Below, in pieces: positions 8,263 to 17,271 of a stretch of 64,000 nt of DNA; the stretch's first letter is position 1; the number at the start of each line of letters is the position of its first letter. The stretch lies in the NCBI GenBank assembly GCA_020072645.1, contig JAIQGK010000002.1, forward strand, positions 186,001-250,000, given 5' to 3'. The notes under the pieces were generated by a model. It was given only the letters and a program-made list of their open reading frames with translations. It did not search any database and was not told where the DNA came from. Made by a program: the position numbers and the translations under genes. Origin of the DNA: Terriglobia bacterium. Its GTDB lineage: Bacteria > Acidobacteriota > Terriglobia > Terriglobales > Acidobacteriaceae.

Positions 8263-8976
8263 TCAATTCAGGGCCTCGTCTTCCCGGAAATAGGAAATGG
8301 CGAGACCAAGCGGGTTGATTTGTATGAGGTCATTGCTCACGTTGTCGCGAAAAGCGAAAACAAAGTGGGCGGTGTATTGAGAACGTTTGATCACGCTGCC
8401 ATCAAGGGGCGATTTGTAGATCAATTCATACTCCACGGTAGCCTTGTAAGGCGCGGTCCGCAGGTCTTCGATGTCAATACGGTTGACTCTTACCTCCTGA
8501 TTCGGGGCTGTGCCGGTGAGGAAATTGTCGATTGTCTTGTCTTTGGTCCAGGCAGCCAGGACGTTATTAGCAAGCTGCGTGTCCATGAACAGCAGGGCGC
8601 GACGGAAGTCGTCGCGAATCGTCAGCTTGTTGCGGCCGTAATACAGGCGGGAAAACTCGGTCAGGAAATACTTGATCTCCTTTTCCTGCGGCTTGTAACT
8701 GAGGTCATCGTATCTGATGGCTTCGGCCCGCCCGATGGCGTCGATGCGGATGTAGCGCGTATGAAAGCTGTCAATCTTTTTGACTGTGGCATAGGCGATA
8801 TAGAGTGAGCCGGCGCACAGCAGGCTTAGCGCCAGGATGGTGATCTTGAGGTATGTATTGGTCACCACCGCATTCCCCCACTGTTCGGCATAGAGCCGTT
8901 TGCCTGCCTGGAATTCGGCATCGGATTTTGCCGGGATGGTCGGCAACTCTGGTTTGCGGGTTGAAGATGGATTCAT
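8263..8976 (-). CDS. trbF: Type IV secretion protein TrbF (VirB8 family)
   Basis: The 237-residue inner-membrane protein has a cytoplasmic N-terminus, one transmembrane helix (about residues 43-63, YLKITILALSLLCAGSLYIA) and a periplasmic VirB8/TrbF domain with the conserved stretch IKYFLTEFSRLYYGR and a C-terminal NPLGL-ISYFREDE. VirB8 proteins nucleate assembly of the channel. The frame is open to 9228, but the ATG at 8976, with AGGAG upstream, gives the proper VirB8 length; the extra 84 residues would be proline- and histidine-rich nonsense overlapping trbL. Confidence 0.88.
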   Translation of the reverse strand: MNPSSTRKPELPTIPAKSDAEFQAGKRLYAEQWGNAVVTNTYLKITILALSLLCAGSLYIAYATVKKIDSFHTRYIRIDAIGRAEAIRYDDLSYKPQEKEIKYFLTEFSRLYYGRNKLTIRDDFRRALLFMDTQLANNVLAAWTKDKTIDNFLTGTAPNQEVRVNRIDIEDLRTAPYKATVEYELIYKSPLDGSVIKRSQYTAHFVFAFRDNVSNDLIQINPLGLAISYFREDEALN

Positions 8977-9008
8977 GGCGTATTCGTTCTCCTTTTTACG
9001 GGGCGCCG

Positions 9009-9869
9009 TCAGAGCGCCTTCATGACGGCAGCGGTGATCGCTGCGTGTACTCCGCTTCCGGCATTGGCCGCGCCGCTGAAGATGTCCGCGACCAAGCTGG
9101 GAATTTTGAAGATGGCATAGAGTCCCGCGGCGAACACTATGATCAAGATAGGGAGTTGGACAATGTTGAAGGCGATCTGGCCCGCAAGTGGGAAGGTGAC
9201 GTTTAGGGTGGAAAGCATGATCTGGCAAATTCCGAGCAGGACTATGTTGCCGACTACGGGATAGAAGCTGTATTTGATAAGCGCTTTAAGCCAACTCCAG
9301 AACAGGAAATCGAGCTTCGGCACGATCATGAAAGGAATAAGGATGGGGCCAATGACGAGCACCGCCCCAAGAGCGAGATAACCGAAGCCGATGACAATAA
9401 ACATGGCCAGTTCCAATAGGGCGATAAGAAGGGTGATGATGAGGTAAGTGATGAAGTCGCGGGCATGCAGGAATGAGAACGAACTCATGCCGGAAATGCC
9501 GTTGGTGATTTGGTCAAGTTTGGCCAGCATCTGCTGCTGCGTCGTGGTGCCGACTAGATCAGCCATGCCGAATGCGGTTCTTGGAATTGCCTCGGAAAAC
9601 GAATAGCCACCTAGAAGCGGACTGGATCGGGTGTAAAGCGTCAACATGATCCACACGGTCAGAATCAATCCCGCGAGTGTGCGGAGCTTATGTAGAGAGT
9701 GGTGGTCAGAGAACGCGATGCGGCTCCCCGCAATGACAATCATGACAATCGTGATTGTGCGGAAGATATTAAGGCCGAGTTGCGCAAACGGAGTGCCGTG
9801 TTCGGTGAGCACATTAAAGATGGTGTCGCGCAGTGAGGCCAGGAAGTTGTTGAGTAATGTCGGGTCCAT
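9009..9869 (-). CDS. trbL: Type IV secretion protein TrbL (VirB6 family)
   Basis: The 286-residue polytopic inner-membrane protein has five or six hydrophobic segments, at roughly residues 33-47, 67-82, 142-165, 170-192, 205-225 and 235-255. The segment YLALGAVLVIGPILIPFMIV with the following FLFWSWLKALIKYSFYPV is the most conserved part of the VirB6/TrbL family. It forms the inner-membrane pore of the conjugation apparatus. It lies between trbJ and trbF in the usual Trb order. The C-terminus is short compared with plasmid TrbL proteins. Confidence 0.88.
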   Translation of the reverse strand: MDPTLLNNFLASLRDTIFNVLTEHGTPFAQLGLNIFRTITIVMIVIAGSRIAFSDHHSLHKLRTLAGLILTVWIMLTLYTRSSPLLGGYSFSEAIPRTAFGMADLVGTTTQQQMLAKLDQITNGISGMSSFSFLHARDFITYLIITLLIALLELAMFIVIGFGYLALGAVLVIGPILIPFMIVPKLDFLFWSWLKALIKYSFYPVVGNIVLLGICQIMLSTLNVTFPLAGQIAFNIVQLPILIIVFAAGLYAIFKIPSLVADIFSGAANAGSGVHAAITAAVMKAL

Positions 9870-9924
9870 CGTTCCGTCTCCTTTTAGGACGGTTCGTACT
9901 CACGTGAATTGACAGTCGCCGCAA

Positions 9925-10659
9925 TTAGCGCCCTTGGCGGTCTCTGGCTGTAGCGTTCAATTCTCGTCCTCTCTCCCATCGCTGTTGAGCAAGCGTCTGC
10001 ACCTCTAAATCAATGGAAGACGCAAGCGCCCGGTTCGTGTCCTGGAGCGTGTGAATCATGAGCAACAAGGCGACAAGCGTCTTCTGCTGGAGGGCCTTGG
10101 CCGATTGCAAATTCGGATCGCTGGAAGCAGCATCGGCTTCAAGCTGCGCTAACATTCGTGTGTTCTGCTGCATGTTGTTGCGGAGATCGCCGATGGTCTT
10201 CATTCCGGTCATGAGGCTGGCATCCTGCAATTGCATGAGGCCGTATTGTTGCCGCCAGTCCTGTTGCGCCTGCGGGGTGGCTGTGACATCAACGGGCTGG
10301 ATCGTCGGCAACAGGTTCCGGAATCCTGTTTGGATCGAGTTCGCGTCGCCCGTGGTGATGCCGCTGGCCCAATTGTTCGTATTGCCGTACTGGTTACCAG
10401 CGACAAACTGCTGCCAGTTGGCAAAGGTGTAGCGGTAGCGATTGGGCAGGCCCTTGAGGGATTGCGCCTCGGCATTCAGCAAATTGAATTGCTGTTGATA
10501 GAGGGCATACATCTGCTGAAGCTGCACTAACTCTTTTTGCATTTGCAAAAGCTGTTGCACTTGCTGCCTGACGCTGGCCACGTCAAGGACAGCAATCTGG
10601 GCTGTACCCGGTATGGTGGTGGCGAGCAATAAAATTGCGACTGAAATTAGCTTTTTCAT
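9925..10659 (-). CDS. trbJ: Type IV secretion protein TrbJ (VirB5-like)
   Basis: The 244-residue protein has a clear Sec signal peptide (MKKLISVAILLLATTIPGTAQ, cleavage near residue 20), then a long glutamine-rich helical region (VRQQVQQLLQMQKELVQLQQ), a coiled-coil feature typical of TrbJ/VirB5 minor pilus components. A second helical pair ends in the basic stretch QRWERGRELNATARDR. In the Trb system TrbJ is periplasmic and helps assemble the pilus and mate contact. It sits between trbI and trbL, as usual. Confidence 0.88.
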   Translation of the reverse strand: MKKLISVAILLLATTIPGTAQIAVLDVASVRQQVQQLLQMQKELVQLQQMYALYQQQFNLLNAEAQSLKGLPNRYRYTFANWQQFVAGNQYGNTNNWASGITTGDANSIQTGFRNLLPTIQPVDVTATPQAQQDWRQQYGLMQLQDASLMTGMKTIGDLRNNMQQNTRMLAQLEADAASSDPNLQSAKALQQKTLVALLLMIHTLQDTNRALASSIDLEVQTLAQQRWERGRELNATARDRQGR

Positions 10660-10707
10660 AACGTGTTTCTTCTCCTTTGAATCTGATAAAACTGGCGAAC
10701 TTCTCCT

Positions 10708-12123
10708 TTACAAATCCGAGGGCATCCTGTGATTGCTGTACGCGGGCAGCAGCAAATCCTGGGTAAGAAAAACTCTCACGCGGTGGCCCTCGTGGATGGT
10801 GATGGTTGGCGGAATGTTCAAGAATTTGTCGAGGATTCTGAGAGACGACTGCGACAGGCTTCCGGCTACACCTTCGCGGTAAGCGCTGGCATTGGACGTA
10901 GGCAGGCCGGTTACGGCGCTGTTGTTTGTCCCAATGGTCGAGAGCCCGGCGATCGCTCCGATTGCGATAGAAGCGCCGAAGATCTTGAAATAATGATTGT
11001 TAACTTTGTCGCGTAGTGCGGTCTCCCCGATCTGATTGAGACCGGGGGCCTGGTCCAGGTCCACAGCATAGCCATCCGGCATGATGAGCCGATGGAAGAT
11101 GACGGCCAGCCGTTCCTGTCCGACATCGTTGACCTTCTTTGTTTCTCCCAGAATTCGGCTTCCAGACGGGATCAGCAACTCGGCATGGTCGTGGGAATAA
11201 ACGTCAGTAGAAATCTGACAGATGACCGGGCCGGCGAAGTCGCCATTGAGGCGATTCACAAGCACTGATTCGAGCACCGTCCCCTCAAAAATGACGTGAT
11301 CTTTGCCCGTAGCCTGATTTAGGTTGGGATTGCGGCGAGTTGCGGCGGGAGCACTCTGCCCCGGTGTTTGGGCTTGCGGGGCGGAACCTTGGGGAGTGCC
11401 TGTAGCCGCAGCCAGTTGTTGTTGCTGTTGGGACAGGAGTTTTTCTTGTTGCGCCTGGAGCAAATCAAGTTGTTGCTGGAAATCTGCTGGCAGAGCGGGA
11501 AGGCCCGGTTGCAGGGCGGATTCTGCCGGTAACTCGCTGGAATTCGTCATCCGCGAGAGTTGACTGGCAGGTGATTGGTTGCTGGCAGCTCCGGCATGTG
11601 GATCGGAACGATAGGACAACGCGATGTTAGAAGCAAAGCGTCCGGTGTATTCCCGCTTGCGTTCATCCTCCTGAATGGGATCGCGGGTCGCCGGGTTTTG
11701 GAGAGCGTTCTGGGTGGCAGTGGATGGCTGGTTAGAATCGCCGAAGGCGGCTTTGAATTGCGCATCGCTAGCTTGCGGTGGACTGGAATGCTGATTGGCT
11801 GCCACATTTCGGCTGGCCTGCTCGCTCTCTTTTAGGCGCGTCTGTACCTCTTCCGGGGAGAGTCCGCCAACGGGCGGTTTAACCTGATCTCCTGGCGCCG
11901 CAACCGTGCCGGGTTTTGGCTTGGCTGCTTTCGTGGAACCAGAGGAAAACCAAAGTCCTACAGCCGTAACCAGAAGCACTGCGAGAAAGATCCATGACTG
12001 CATCCGTTTCGGGATAACGCCAGTGGCGGCAATCCGCTTGTTGTTGACGGGGGCGGCAGCAGTGGAAAGCTCCGGCCCTTCGGGCTCGGGCTTTGGTGGC
12101 ATTGTTTGCAGTGTGGTGGACAT
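10708..12123 (-). CDS. trbI: Type IV secretion protein TrbI (VirB10 family)
   Basis: The 471-residue protein has a cytoplasmic proline-rich N-terminus, a single transmembrane helix (about residues 43-60, SWIFLAVLLVTAVGLWF), a long glutamine/alanine/proline-rich periplasmic linker and a C-terminal VirB10 beta-barrel domain (VIFEGTVLESVLVNRLNGDF onward; LIPSGSRILGETK; and VFLTQDLLLPAY near the end). VirB10 spans inner and outer membranes and couples ATPase activity to channel opening. It starts three bases after trbG ends, so the two are co-translated. Confidence 0.93.
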   Translation of the reverse strand: MSTTLQTMPPKPEPEGPELSTAAAPVNNKRIAATGVIPKRMQSWIFLAVLLVTAVGLWFSSGSTKAAKPKPGTVAAPGDQVKPPVGGLSPEEVQTRLKESEQASRNVAANQHSSPPQASDAQFKAAFGDSNQPSTATQNALQNPATRDPIQEDERKREYTGRFASNIALSYRSDPHAGAASNQSPASQLSRMTNSSELPAESALQPGLPALPADFQQQLDLLQAQQEKLLSQQQQQLAAATGTPQGSAPQAQTPGQSAPAATRRNPNLNQATGKDHVIFEGTVLESVLVNRLNGDFAGPVICQISTDVYSHDHAELLIPSGSRILGETKKVNDVGQERLAVIFHRLIMPDGYAVDLDQAPGLNQIGETALRDKVNNHYFKIFGASIAIGAIAGLSTIGTNNSAVTGLPTSNASAYREGVAGSLSQSSLRILDKFLNIPPTITIHEGHRVRVFLTQDLLLPAYSNHRMPSDL

Positions 12124-12126
12124 TGG

Positions 12127-12912
12127 TCACTCTCCCTGCCTCTCAAATGTGCTCTTATGCTTGCCAATCGAGAGGTAGCCTTTGTCAACAACGTGGTCGA
12201 TTACGTACACGCCATCTTCGAGGGTGTAATTCACAAGCGTTGGCTGGCCGTCCTTGATCTCGTAAAAAGTCGGCTTTTCCGTTGCAGTCGAGTGAATGTA
12301 GGTAAGCCGGTCGTCGTGGTAGATGGCCGATATACGAAAAGGCTTTTTGTCTTGCCTGAATTTGTAATCGAATTTCAGCGCATGGAGCGGGTACTCGGTG
12401 CGAAAGCGATTGCTCTGGTCCTGCGCGGCTTTGATTTGAAGAGCGGCAGCTTCCCGGAACTGGTCCACATCGGATGCGGGCACAAGGCGCGGCGCTCCGC
12501 TGGCCGCAGTCAGCAATTTTTCGTCCGTGGGTTCGACGAAAATCTTGAGGTCGGCCTGCGCGCCTTCCGTGCTTGTGCAATAAAAGGTATAGATGTTTCC
12601 TGAAGCAGTGATGAGATTCATGCTAGTTTCAAGCCCTGTTTTCGTGGGCTTGAGATAGGCGAAGTTTTGCGTTCCTTCGAGCACCCAGGCATCTTTGTCT
12701 CCGATAACAAAATCGAGGATGCGTTCCTGCGGCGGCAGCAGGATCAGGGTGGTAAAGTGCGGCCGGGCTGTGATGCGAACAATGTCCTTGGCCGCATATT
12801 TAATCGTGCGGGCCTCAGCCGCGGCACGGCTCAAATCCTGGGTCTGGGCTGTCGCAAAGACGGCGCTGAGAGAGATTGCAATGAGAGCAGTAAAGCGAAG
12901 TAGTCGTTGCAT
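12127..12912 (-). CDS. trbG: Type IV secretion protein TrbG (VirB9 family)
   Basis: The 261-residue periplasmic/outer-membrane-complex protein has a signal peptide (residues 1-23, ending AVFATAQTQ), an N-terminal domain with ILLPPQERILDFVIGDKDAW and a C-terminal VirB9 domain with the FDYKF-Q segment and EIKDGQPTLVNYTLEDGVYV. With VirB10/TrbI it forms the core outer-membrane ring. It lies between trbE (six bases upstream) and trbI, in the standard order. Confidence 0.92.
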   Translation of the reverse strand: MQRLLRFTALIAISLSAVFATAQTQDLSRAAAEARTIKYAAKDIVRITARPHFTTLILLPPQERILDFVIGDKDAWVLEGTQNFAYLKPTKTGLETSMNLITASGNIYTFYCTSTEGAQADLKIFVEPTDEKLLTAASGAPRLVPASDVDQFREAAALQIKAAQDQSNRFRTEYPLHALKFDYKFRQDKKPFRISAIYHDDRLTYIHSTATEKPTFYEIKDGQPTLVNYTLEDGVYVIDHVVDKGYLSIGKHKSTFERQGE

Positions 12913-12918
12913 AATGAT

Positions 12919-15384
12919 TCAACTCCTATGAGTGCTGCCTAAGATTTCTAGGCCGTGTTCAAAACCGTGCTCCTGGACAACAGCAGCGAAGCGCTCGTTG
13001 TCTTTTGGAGAATTGGTGTAAAGCCAATAGCTCTTGTGGTCCACGTTGAGGACAAACTTTTTGCCCATTGTGGATGTCTTAACAAGTCCCTCGCGCTTGG
13101 GAATGAGGGTCTGGATCAGCTCCACCTCGCGCGGGTTGAGGTGGAATTTCTGGGTGTAAAAGTCAAAATCAGCATCGGCATTAGCGAGGAAGATCTTGGT
13201 AGGAAAGGAATCGAGCAGCGGAAGCAGGTTTGATTCCTTCAGGTCCTCCGGTGATTGCGTCGCCATGATGAGGACACCGTTATGCTTGCGCCAGGTCTTC
13301 GCAGCCTTGATCAGATAGTTGCGGATGACTGGCACGGTGAAGAATTTCCATGCTTCATCCAGAATGAAAATCTTGAGAGTCGGGCGGATCGCAGGGTCAT
13401 AGATGACGGCGCTGGCGCGGTGAAGAACATAAAAAAGCAACGCCTGGATGAGCTGAGGATATTCATCCATGCCCTGAAAGTCGAAGCATTGTAGCGTGGA
13501 CAGGGTGAGTGTGTCTCTTACGTTGTCAAAGAGATGCCCATACTGCCCACCCTCCGTCCATTTGTGCAGGCGGTCGGCCAGATGCCGGGGCAGTGTGCCG
13601 GCGAGAGTCTTCAAGCGCCGGATGTCGCGGTCTAATACATACAGCGTCTCGATGGCCTGGAAAATGTTGCGGTCGTCGTCGGTTGTGGTTTGATAGCCAT
13701 CGCTTCCCGCAATGAGCACCTGAACGAGCGAGAACAGGAATTCCAGATTAGCAGCGGTGGGTTCGAGGCTGAACGGGTTGATTTGGTAATCGCGATTCTC
13801 CGCCCCGATCTTGAGATACGAGCCTCCCAGGAGGCGGGTCAGCTTTTCGTAGCTGCCGCCCAGATCAAAGATGAAAGTACGGGGATCGTACTTCTGTAAA
13901 GCCAGCGTCAGGAAGTTCGCAAAGAATGATTTCCCGCTTCCAGTGCGCCCGGTAAGAAACGTGTGGGCTACGTCGTCGCTGGTTGAGCCGTTGCCGTCCT
14001 GAATGCGCTGATGCAGGTTTAGGTAAAAGGGGGTTCCGTCCGTGGTCTCCACGAGGGCCAGCGCCTCACGATTGAGAAAGGTGTTCCAGCGATGGCCCTC
14101 GTGGAGCGTAAACAGAAACGACCAATCGGCATAGTTGTTGTTCGTAATGTAGAGCTGGCGGAAATTGAAATGGGAGTTTCCCGGGCAGGTGGCGAAAAAT
14201 GCCGATAGCTGATTGTATGTCTCGGAATATAGTGATGCGCCGACCGTGGCGAATGCCTTGCTGAAATCCGATACTGCTTTTTCAACTTTGGCCCGGTGGG
14301 GGTCATAAATGACCACGGTAAGCGAGAATTTGCCGAAGTAGTTGCCGCGCTTCTGCACCTCTTTCAGGCACTCATTGAGATCATCGACAAATTCAACCTT
14401 GGTTTCGTCCTTCAGTCGGTCCCCGCCGCTTGATACGCTCAAGGATGATTTGGTTTTGTGAAAATGGGTTCGCATGGACTCGATGTAATGGACGGCCTCG
14501 CTCGCTTCGACAGCACGCCATTCTGTAACGATGTGATAGGTTGCAGGGATTCGGAGCAACTGCTGCAAAACGATTGGCCGGCTCTCGCTCGGTTCTTCGC
14601 GAAGCGTTAGGACGCGCGTGTGATAGCCGTCTATTGTCAGGTGGTCCGTATGGGATTCGAGCGGCGAGTTAACCAGGTATTTGTCCGTCATCACGTCGAA
14701 CTTGAGCCGCTGGGCTTGCTTCTCGGGATCAACATTAAAGATTCTGAGCAACATTCCAAAAGCGTCTTTCTTGTTCACGACCTTGATCTCCACTAGATCG
14801 GACAGAAAGGAAACGAGGCTGTTGGCTTGGCGCAGCAGGACGGTTGTGGCCTGCTCGATTTCGTCCTCGATGAGAAGGATTTCCTTCCTCGCGCTGAACA
14901 GAGATTTGAGATTCCGTGAGCCAGCGGTAAGGCCGTGGCTGAAGAAACTTCCCGCGGCTTTCGTGGGTGTCATCTTGGCGGCGTGGGAGGTGCTCTGGTA
15001 GAGCAGCACGTAATAGATCCGGACGGAAAACATCTCCTCGGACTTCTCAGCGAAATAGCGGGAGCGTTCAACCTCAACCCTCTCGACGACTGGATTGCTG
15101 TAGGCAGGAGGCCGGTCGGGGTGAAAATGGGACTTGAAAAGATACTGGTAAACGCGGAATTCCGGCCCGCACAGTCTGAAAGCGGCTTCCAAGCGTTTCG
15201 TCGTGGTATCGAGCGTTCGCTGATCCAGGCATTCATAATCAATCCCTTCAACCTCGATGACCGTGCCAATGGCCCCACTTTTCGTGATAAAGCACCAGTC
15301 GTTGATGAAGCTGAAAACGCCGCATTGCTCGGCGAGTGCGCCAGTCTCACGGTAATTCTTGACAAGTTTGCGGATGTTAAGCAC
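12919..15384 (-). CDS. trbE: Type IV secretion ATPase TrbE (VirB4 family)
   Basis: The 821-residue protein is the largest ATPase of the conjugation machine. The N-terminal VirB4 domain is followed by Walker A FLTGRTGSGKSFFANFLTL near residue 480 and the Walker B segment LKIFILDEAWKFF; WRKHNGVLIMATQSPEDL lies further on. VirB4 proteins drive pilin extraction and substrate transfer. Its ATG overlaps the end of trbD by eight bases. Length is normal and there are no internal breaks. Confidence 0.94.
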   Translation of the reverse strand: MLNIRKLVKNYRETGALAEQCGVFSFINDWCFITKSGAIGTVIEVEGIDYECLDQRTLDTTTKRLEAAFRLCGPEFRVYQYLFKSHFHPDRPPAYSNPVVERVEVERSRYFAEKSEEMFSVRIYYVLLYQSTSHAAKMTPTKAAGSFFSHGLTAGSRNLKSLFSARKEILLIEDEIEQATTVLLRQANSLVSFLSDLVEIKVVNKKDAFGMLLRIFNVDPEKQAQRLKFDVMTDKYLVNSPLESHTDHLTIDGYHTRVLTLREEPSESRPIVLQQLLRIPATYHIVTEWRAVEASEAVHYIESMRTHFHKTKSSLSVSSGGDRLKDETKVEFVDDLNECLKEVQKRGNYFGKFSLTVVIYDPHRAKVEKAVSDFSKAFATVGASLYSETYNQLSAFFATCPGNSHFNFRQLYITNNNYADWSFLFTLHEGHRWNTFLNREALALVETTDGTPFYLNLHQRIQDGNGSTSDDVAHTFLTGRTGSGKSFFANFLTLALQKYDPRTFIFDLGGSYEKLTRLLGGSYLKIGAENRDYQINPFSLEPTAANLEFLFSLVQVLIAGSDGYQTTTDDDRNIFQAIETLYVLDRDIRRLKTLAGTLPRHLADRLHKWTEGGQYGHLFDNVRDTLTLSTLQCFDFQGMDEYPQLIQALLFYVLHRASAVIYDPAIRPTLKIFILDEAWKFFTVPVIRNYLIKAAKTWRKHNGVLIMATQSPEDLKESNLLPLLDSFPTKIFLANADADFDFYTQKFHLNPREVELIQTLIPKREGLVKTSTMGKKFVLNVDHKSYWLYTNSPKDNERFAAVVQEHGFEHGLEILGSTHRS

Positions 15385-15688
15385 GGCTCGGAATTCTCCT
15401 TACGGTTGTCAGGGTGTATTTCACAGGGTCGTATTCCGCCCGGAAGGTGCGTGACATCGCCTGAATGACAAACACCAGCATTTTGGGGTCGCGGCGGGTT
15501 GCGATCCGGGCCAGCATAAGCAGGATGGCGAAGATCACGATAGCGCCAAGAAAACTGCTGAAAAGAACTTGAAAGCCTCCGCCTGTAAACAGGGCTGTGG
15601 CGAACAGGGTCCGCTCTACACCCATGATGGTCAGCGGCTTATTCAGCGTCTTGTAAACCGGATTGCTCCGCCCCGTGATCTCGGCCAT
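15377..15688 (-). CDS. trbD: Type IV secretion protein TrbD (VirB3 family)
   Basis: The 103-residue inner-membrane protein has two adjacent hydrophobic helices (about residues 30-64, with a short turn), preceded by the VirB3-type lead-in NPVYKTLNKPLTIMGVERTL. It partners TrbE at the inner membrane. The ATG at 15688 is chosen because it lies seven bases after the trbC stop codon; a TTG at 15721 would overlap trbC. Confidence 0.87.
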   Translation of the reverse strand: MAEITGRSNPVYKTLNKPLTIMGVERTLFATALFTGGGFQVLFSSFLGAIVIFAILLMLARIATRRDPKMLVFVIQAMSRTFRAEYDPVKYTLTTVRRIPSRA

Positions 15689-15695
15689 GGTTGCT

Positions 15696-15974
15696 TCACC
15701 CTGCTTGTTGAATGTAGGCAAAGATATTGGCAGCGCCGACGATCAGGGCGGCGCCAATGGCTAGCCTTCCGATATTTGCGTTGTCGCTTTGCTTGCCGTA
15801 CATATAGCTGACGCCACAAAGCACGATGGCAATGAGGGTTATGGCCTTGCCAAAGGGGCCTGTGATGAATTGCGCGATGGAGTCGAGCAGGCCCTGGCCA
15901 GGCACGCCGGCTTGGTATAAAAGCAGATAGAGTGTTGCGCTGGCACTGTGGGATAGTGACTGGATAGCGTTCAT
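15696..15974 (-). CDS. trbC: Conjugative pilin TrbC (VirB2 family)
   Basis: The 92-residue protein is the first gene of the trb operon. A hydrophobic segment, a conserved GP/GKAI turn (FITGPFGKAITLIAIVLCG) and a second hydrophobic helix with IGRLAIGAALIVGAANI match VirB2/TrbC pilin subunits. The N-terminal leader is short and not strongly signal-like, so processing is unclear. A Shine-Dalgarno AGGGAG lies ten bases upstream of the ATG. The transfer promoter should lie in the 0.5 kb upstream, but I could not pick one out. Confidence 0.88.
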   Translation of the reverse strand: MNAIQSLSHSASATLYLLLYQAGVPGQGLLDSIAQFITGPFGKAITLIAIVLCGVSYMYGKQSDNANIGRLAIGAALIVGAANIFAYIQQAG

Positions 15975-16496
15975 GTTCTAAACTCCCTTTTCTCGCTGGT
16001 TGCTATCGTTCTTTACGTTTCTAATGACTCGGGCTGTCCAAGTGCTGTCGGGTCGTCCCGTTAAGGCTGCCCGAATTGTTTTATAAAGCTATAGTGATTT
16101 TGGTTTTCAGATGTTATTCGCATTGAGCATTGCCTTCTCATTGACCTTTCCTTGAAGTATTCCTGGTATTTGTCCTTAACTTCGGCCATAGGCTTGAGAT
16201 CGGACGCCTGTGGCAATATCAGAACTACGGCAAAAAAGTTGAATACAAACGTTCTCTCAATGCGTCCTATGTTCCAAGGTGTTGCTAACTATGCAGTCGG
16301 GCTCCCTGGTCTCGATCCCCAGCTTCCCAAAGCTTCTGTTAGCGATCCCTGCTCTCAACACCGCAGCCAGATCGCCAAAACTCGCTAGTTTGTTTTCTCC
16401 TTTCCGTCTTCGTCAGAGTCGCCGAGTTGCGCGGCTAGCTGCGGTGTCTACAACATCAGACGCCACAGGTAGAAGGAGGTTTCTGGTGCCAAAGCA
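15975..16496. other. Intergenic region upstream of the trb operon
   Basis: These 520 bases contain no convincing gene; frames at 16152-16388 and 16279-16668 lack family resemblance and sensible starts. The stretch is the expected home of the minus-strand trb promoter and the plus-strand promoter for the excisionase-like gene. AT-rich strings such as TTTATAAAGCTATAGTG near 16080-16096 could be -10 elements, but I see no matching -35 box. Confidence 0.5.
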
Positions 16497-16546
16497 AAAT
16501 GCGCACTCCTGCGCACTCTTGCGCACGTTTGGCCACAGATGTCACA
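16497..16546 (+). repeat. Long inverted repeat, left copy
   Basis: The 50-bp copy begins AAATGCGCACTC, carries an extra 10-bp CTGCGCACTC unit, and ends GGCCACAGATGTCACA four bases before the ATG of the first excisionase-like gene. Leaving out the extra unit, it matches the reverse complement of 17124-17163 at about 36 of 40 positions. The TGCGCAC units look like iterated protein-binding sites. Confidence 0.7.
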
Positions 16547-16549
16547 ACA

Positions 16550-16798
16550 ATGAACCCATACGACAAACTCGATCATGCAGAGCGTGCCTGGACCATGGCC
16601 GAGACGGCCGCATTTCTCGGATACTCCGTCAGGCATCTATACAGGCTTGTCCGTCAAAACAAAATTGATGGCTGGTCAAGGGTTGAAGGCGGACACATCA
16701 TGTTTTGTCCTTGCAAGCTAAAGGTCTGGCTGGAGCGGCGGTTTAATGGCAATGGAAAGCGGCCAAATCGCAGTGGAAGTGCCCAGGAACAGCCATGA
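16550..16798 (+). CDS. Excisionase-like helix-turn-helix protein
   Basis: The 82-residue protein has a MerR/excisionase-type DNA-binding core: WTMAETAAFLGYSVRHLYRL as the helix-turn-helix, then KIDGWSRVEGGHIMF as the wing and LKVWLERR as the closing helix. Such proteins bend DNA and control the direction of site-specific recombination or repress transfer genes. The frame opens at 16499, but the ATG at 16550 begins the conserved domain and falls just after the inverted repeat. It is divergent from the trb operon, so it may control transfer. Confidence 0.72.
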   Translation: MNPYDKLDHAERAWTMAETAAFLGYSVRHLYRLVRQNKIDGWSRVEGGHIMFCPCKLKVWLERRFNGNGKRPNRSGSAQEQP

Positions 16799-17271
16799 AA
16801 CGATAGTTATGACGCATCAACCTAAGCAATCAAAACCCCAAGACAATAAGGGCTACATTATGGATCCAGCTAGTTTAAACCTTTGGATGGAAAGGCAGGC
16901 TGCTGGCGGCAGAGTGCAATCAAATTAAGCAGACAGCGGTTTAACTTTATTCACCAAAATAGCACTGAGCGCCTGTTTTTTCTTGGTTGAAGATTGACGG
17001 AGCTTTTGCTGGACGGCAACAAGCAATGGTTTTGCCTCAACTCCGAGAACAGCTAATTGGCCGCAATCGTTGCCGGAGCGTTGATTGTGGCCTGCTCAGT
17101 CGCCGATTGGCTATGTTTTCTCCTGTGACATTTGTGGCCATTTGTGCGCAAGAGTGCGCATTTCGATCGAGCTTCAACGACTTTGGGTGGTCTCTGTGCG
17201 TCTATCGTTTTGTAGCCCCTTCATGCCAGTCATTTCGGGGCGAGTGGGGATCCGGCAAGCGTGAGACGTTT
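16799..17271. other. Intergenic region between the two HTH genes
   Basis: A tiny frame at 16809-16928 (39 residues, ending MDPASLNLWMERQAAGGRVQ) is open after the first HTH gene but lacks a ribosome-binding site and any family match. The right copy of the long inverted repeat lies at 17124-17163. The long open frame from 16987 is read-through ahead of the real gene start at 17272. Nothing else was recognised. Confidence 0.4.
17124..17163 (-). repeat. Long inverted repeat, right copy
   Basis: This 40-bp copy reads, on the minus strand, AAATGCGCACTCTTGCGCAC and then a GGCCACAAATGTCACA end. It is the inverted partner of 16497-16546, with inner edges about 580 bp apart, and flanks the first excisionase-like gene. 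Confidence 0.7.

Noticed and set aside
16152-16668. Two overlapping plus-strand frames upstream of the first HTH gene
   Set aside because: No family resemblance, poor starts, and composition of non-coding DNA; they run into the inverted repeat.
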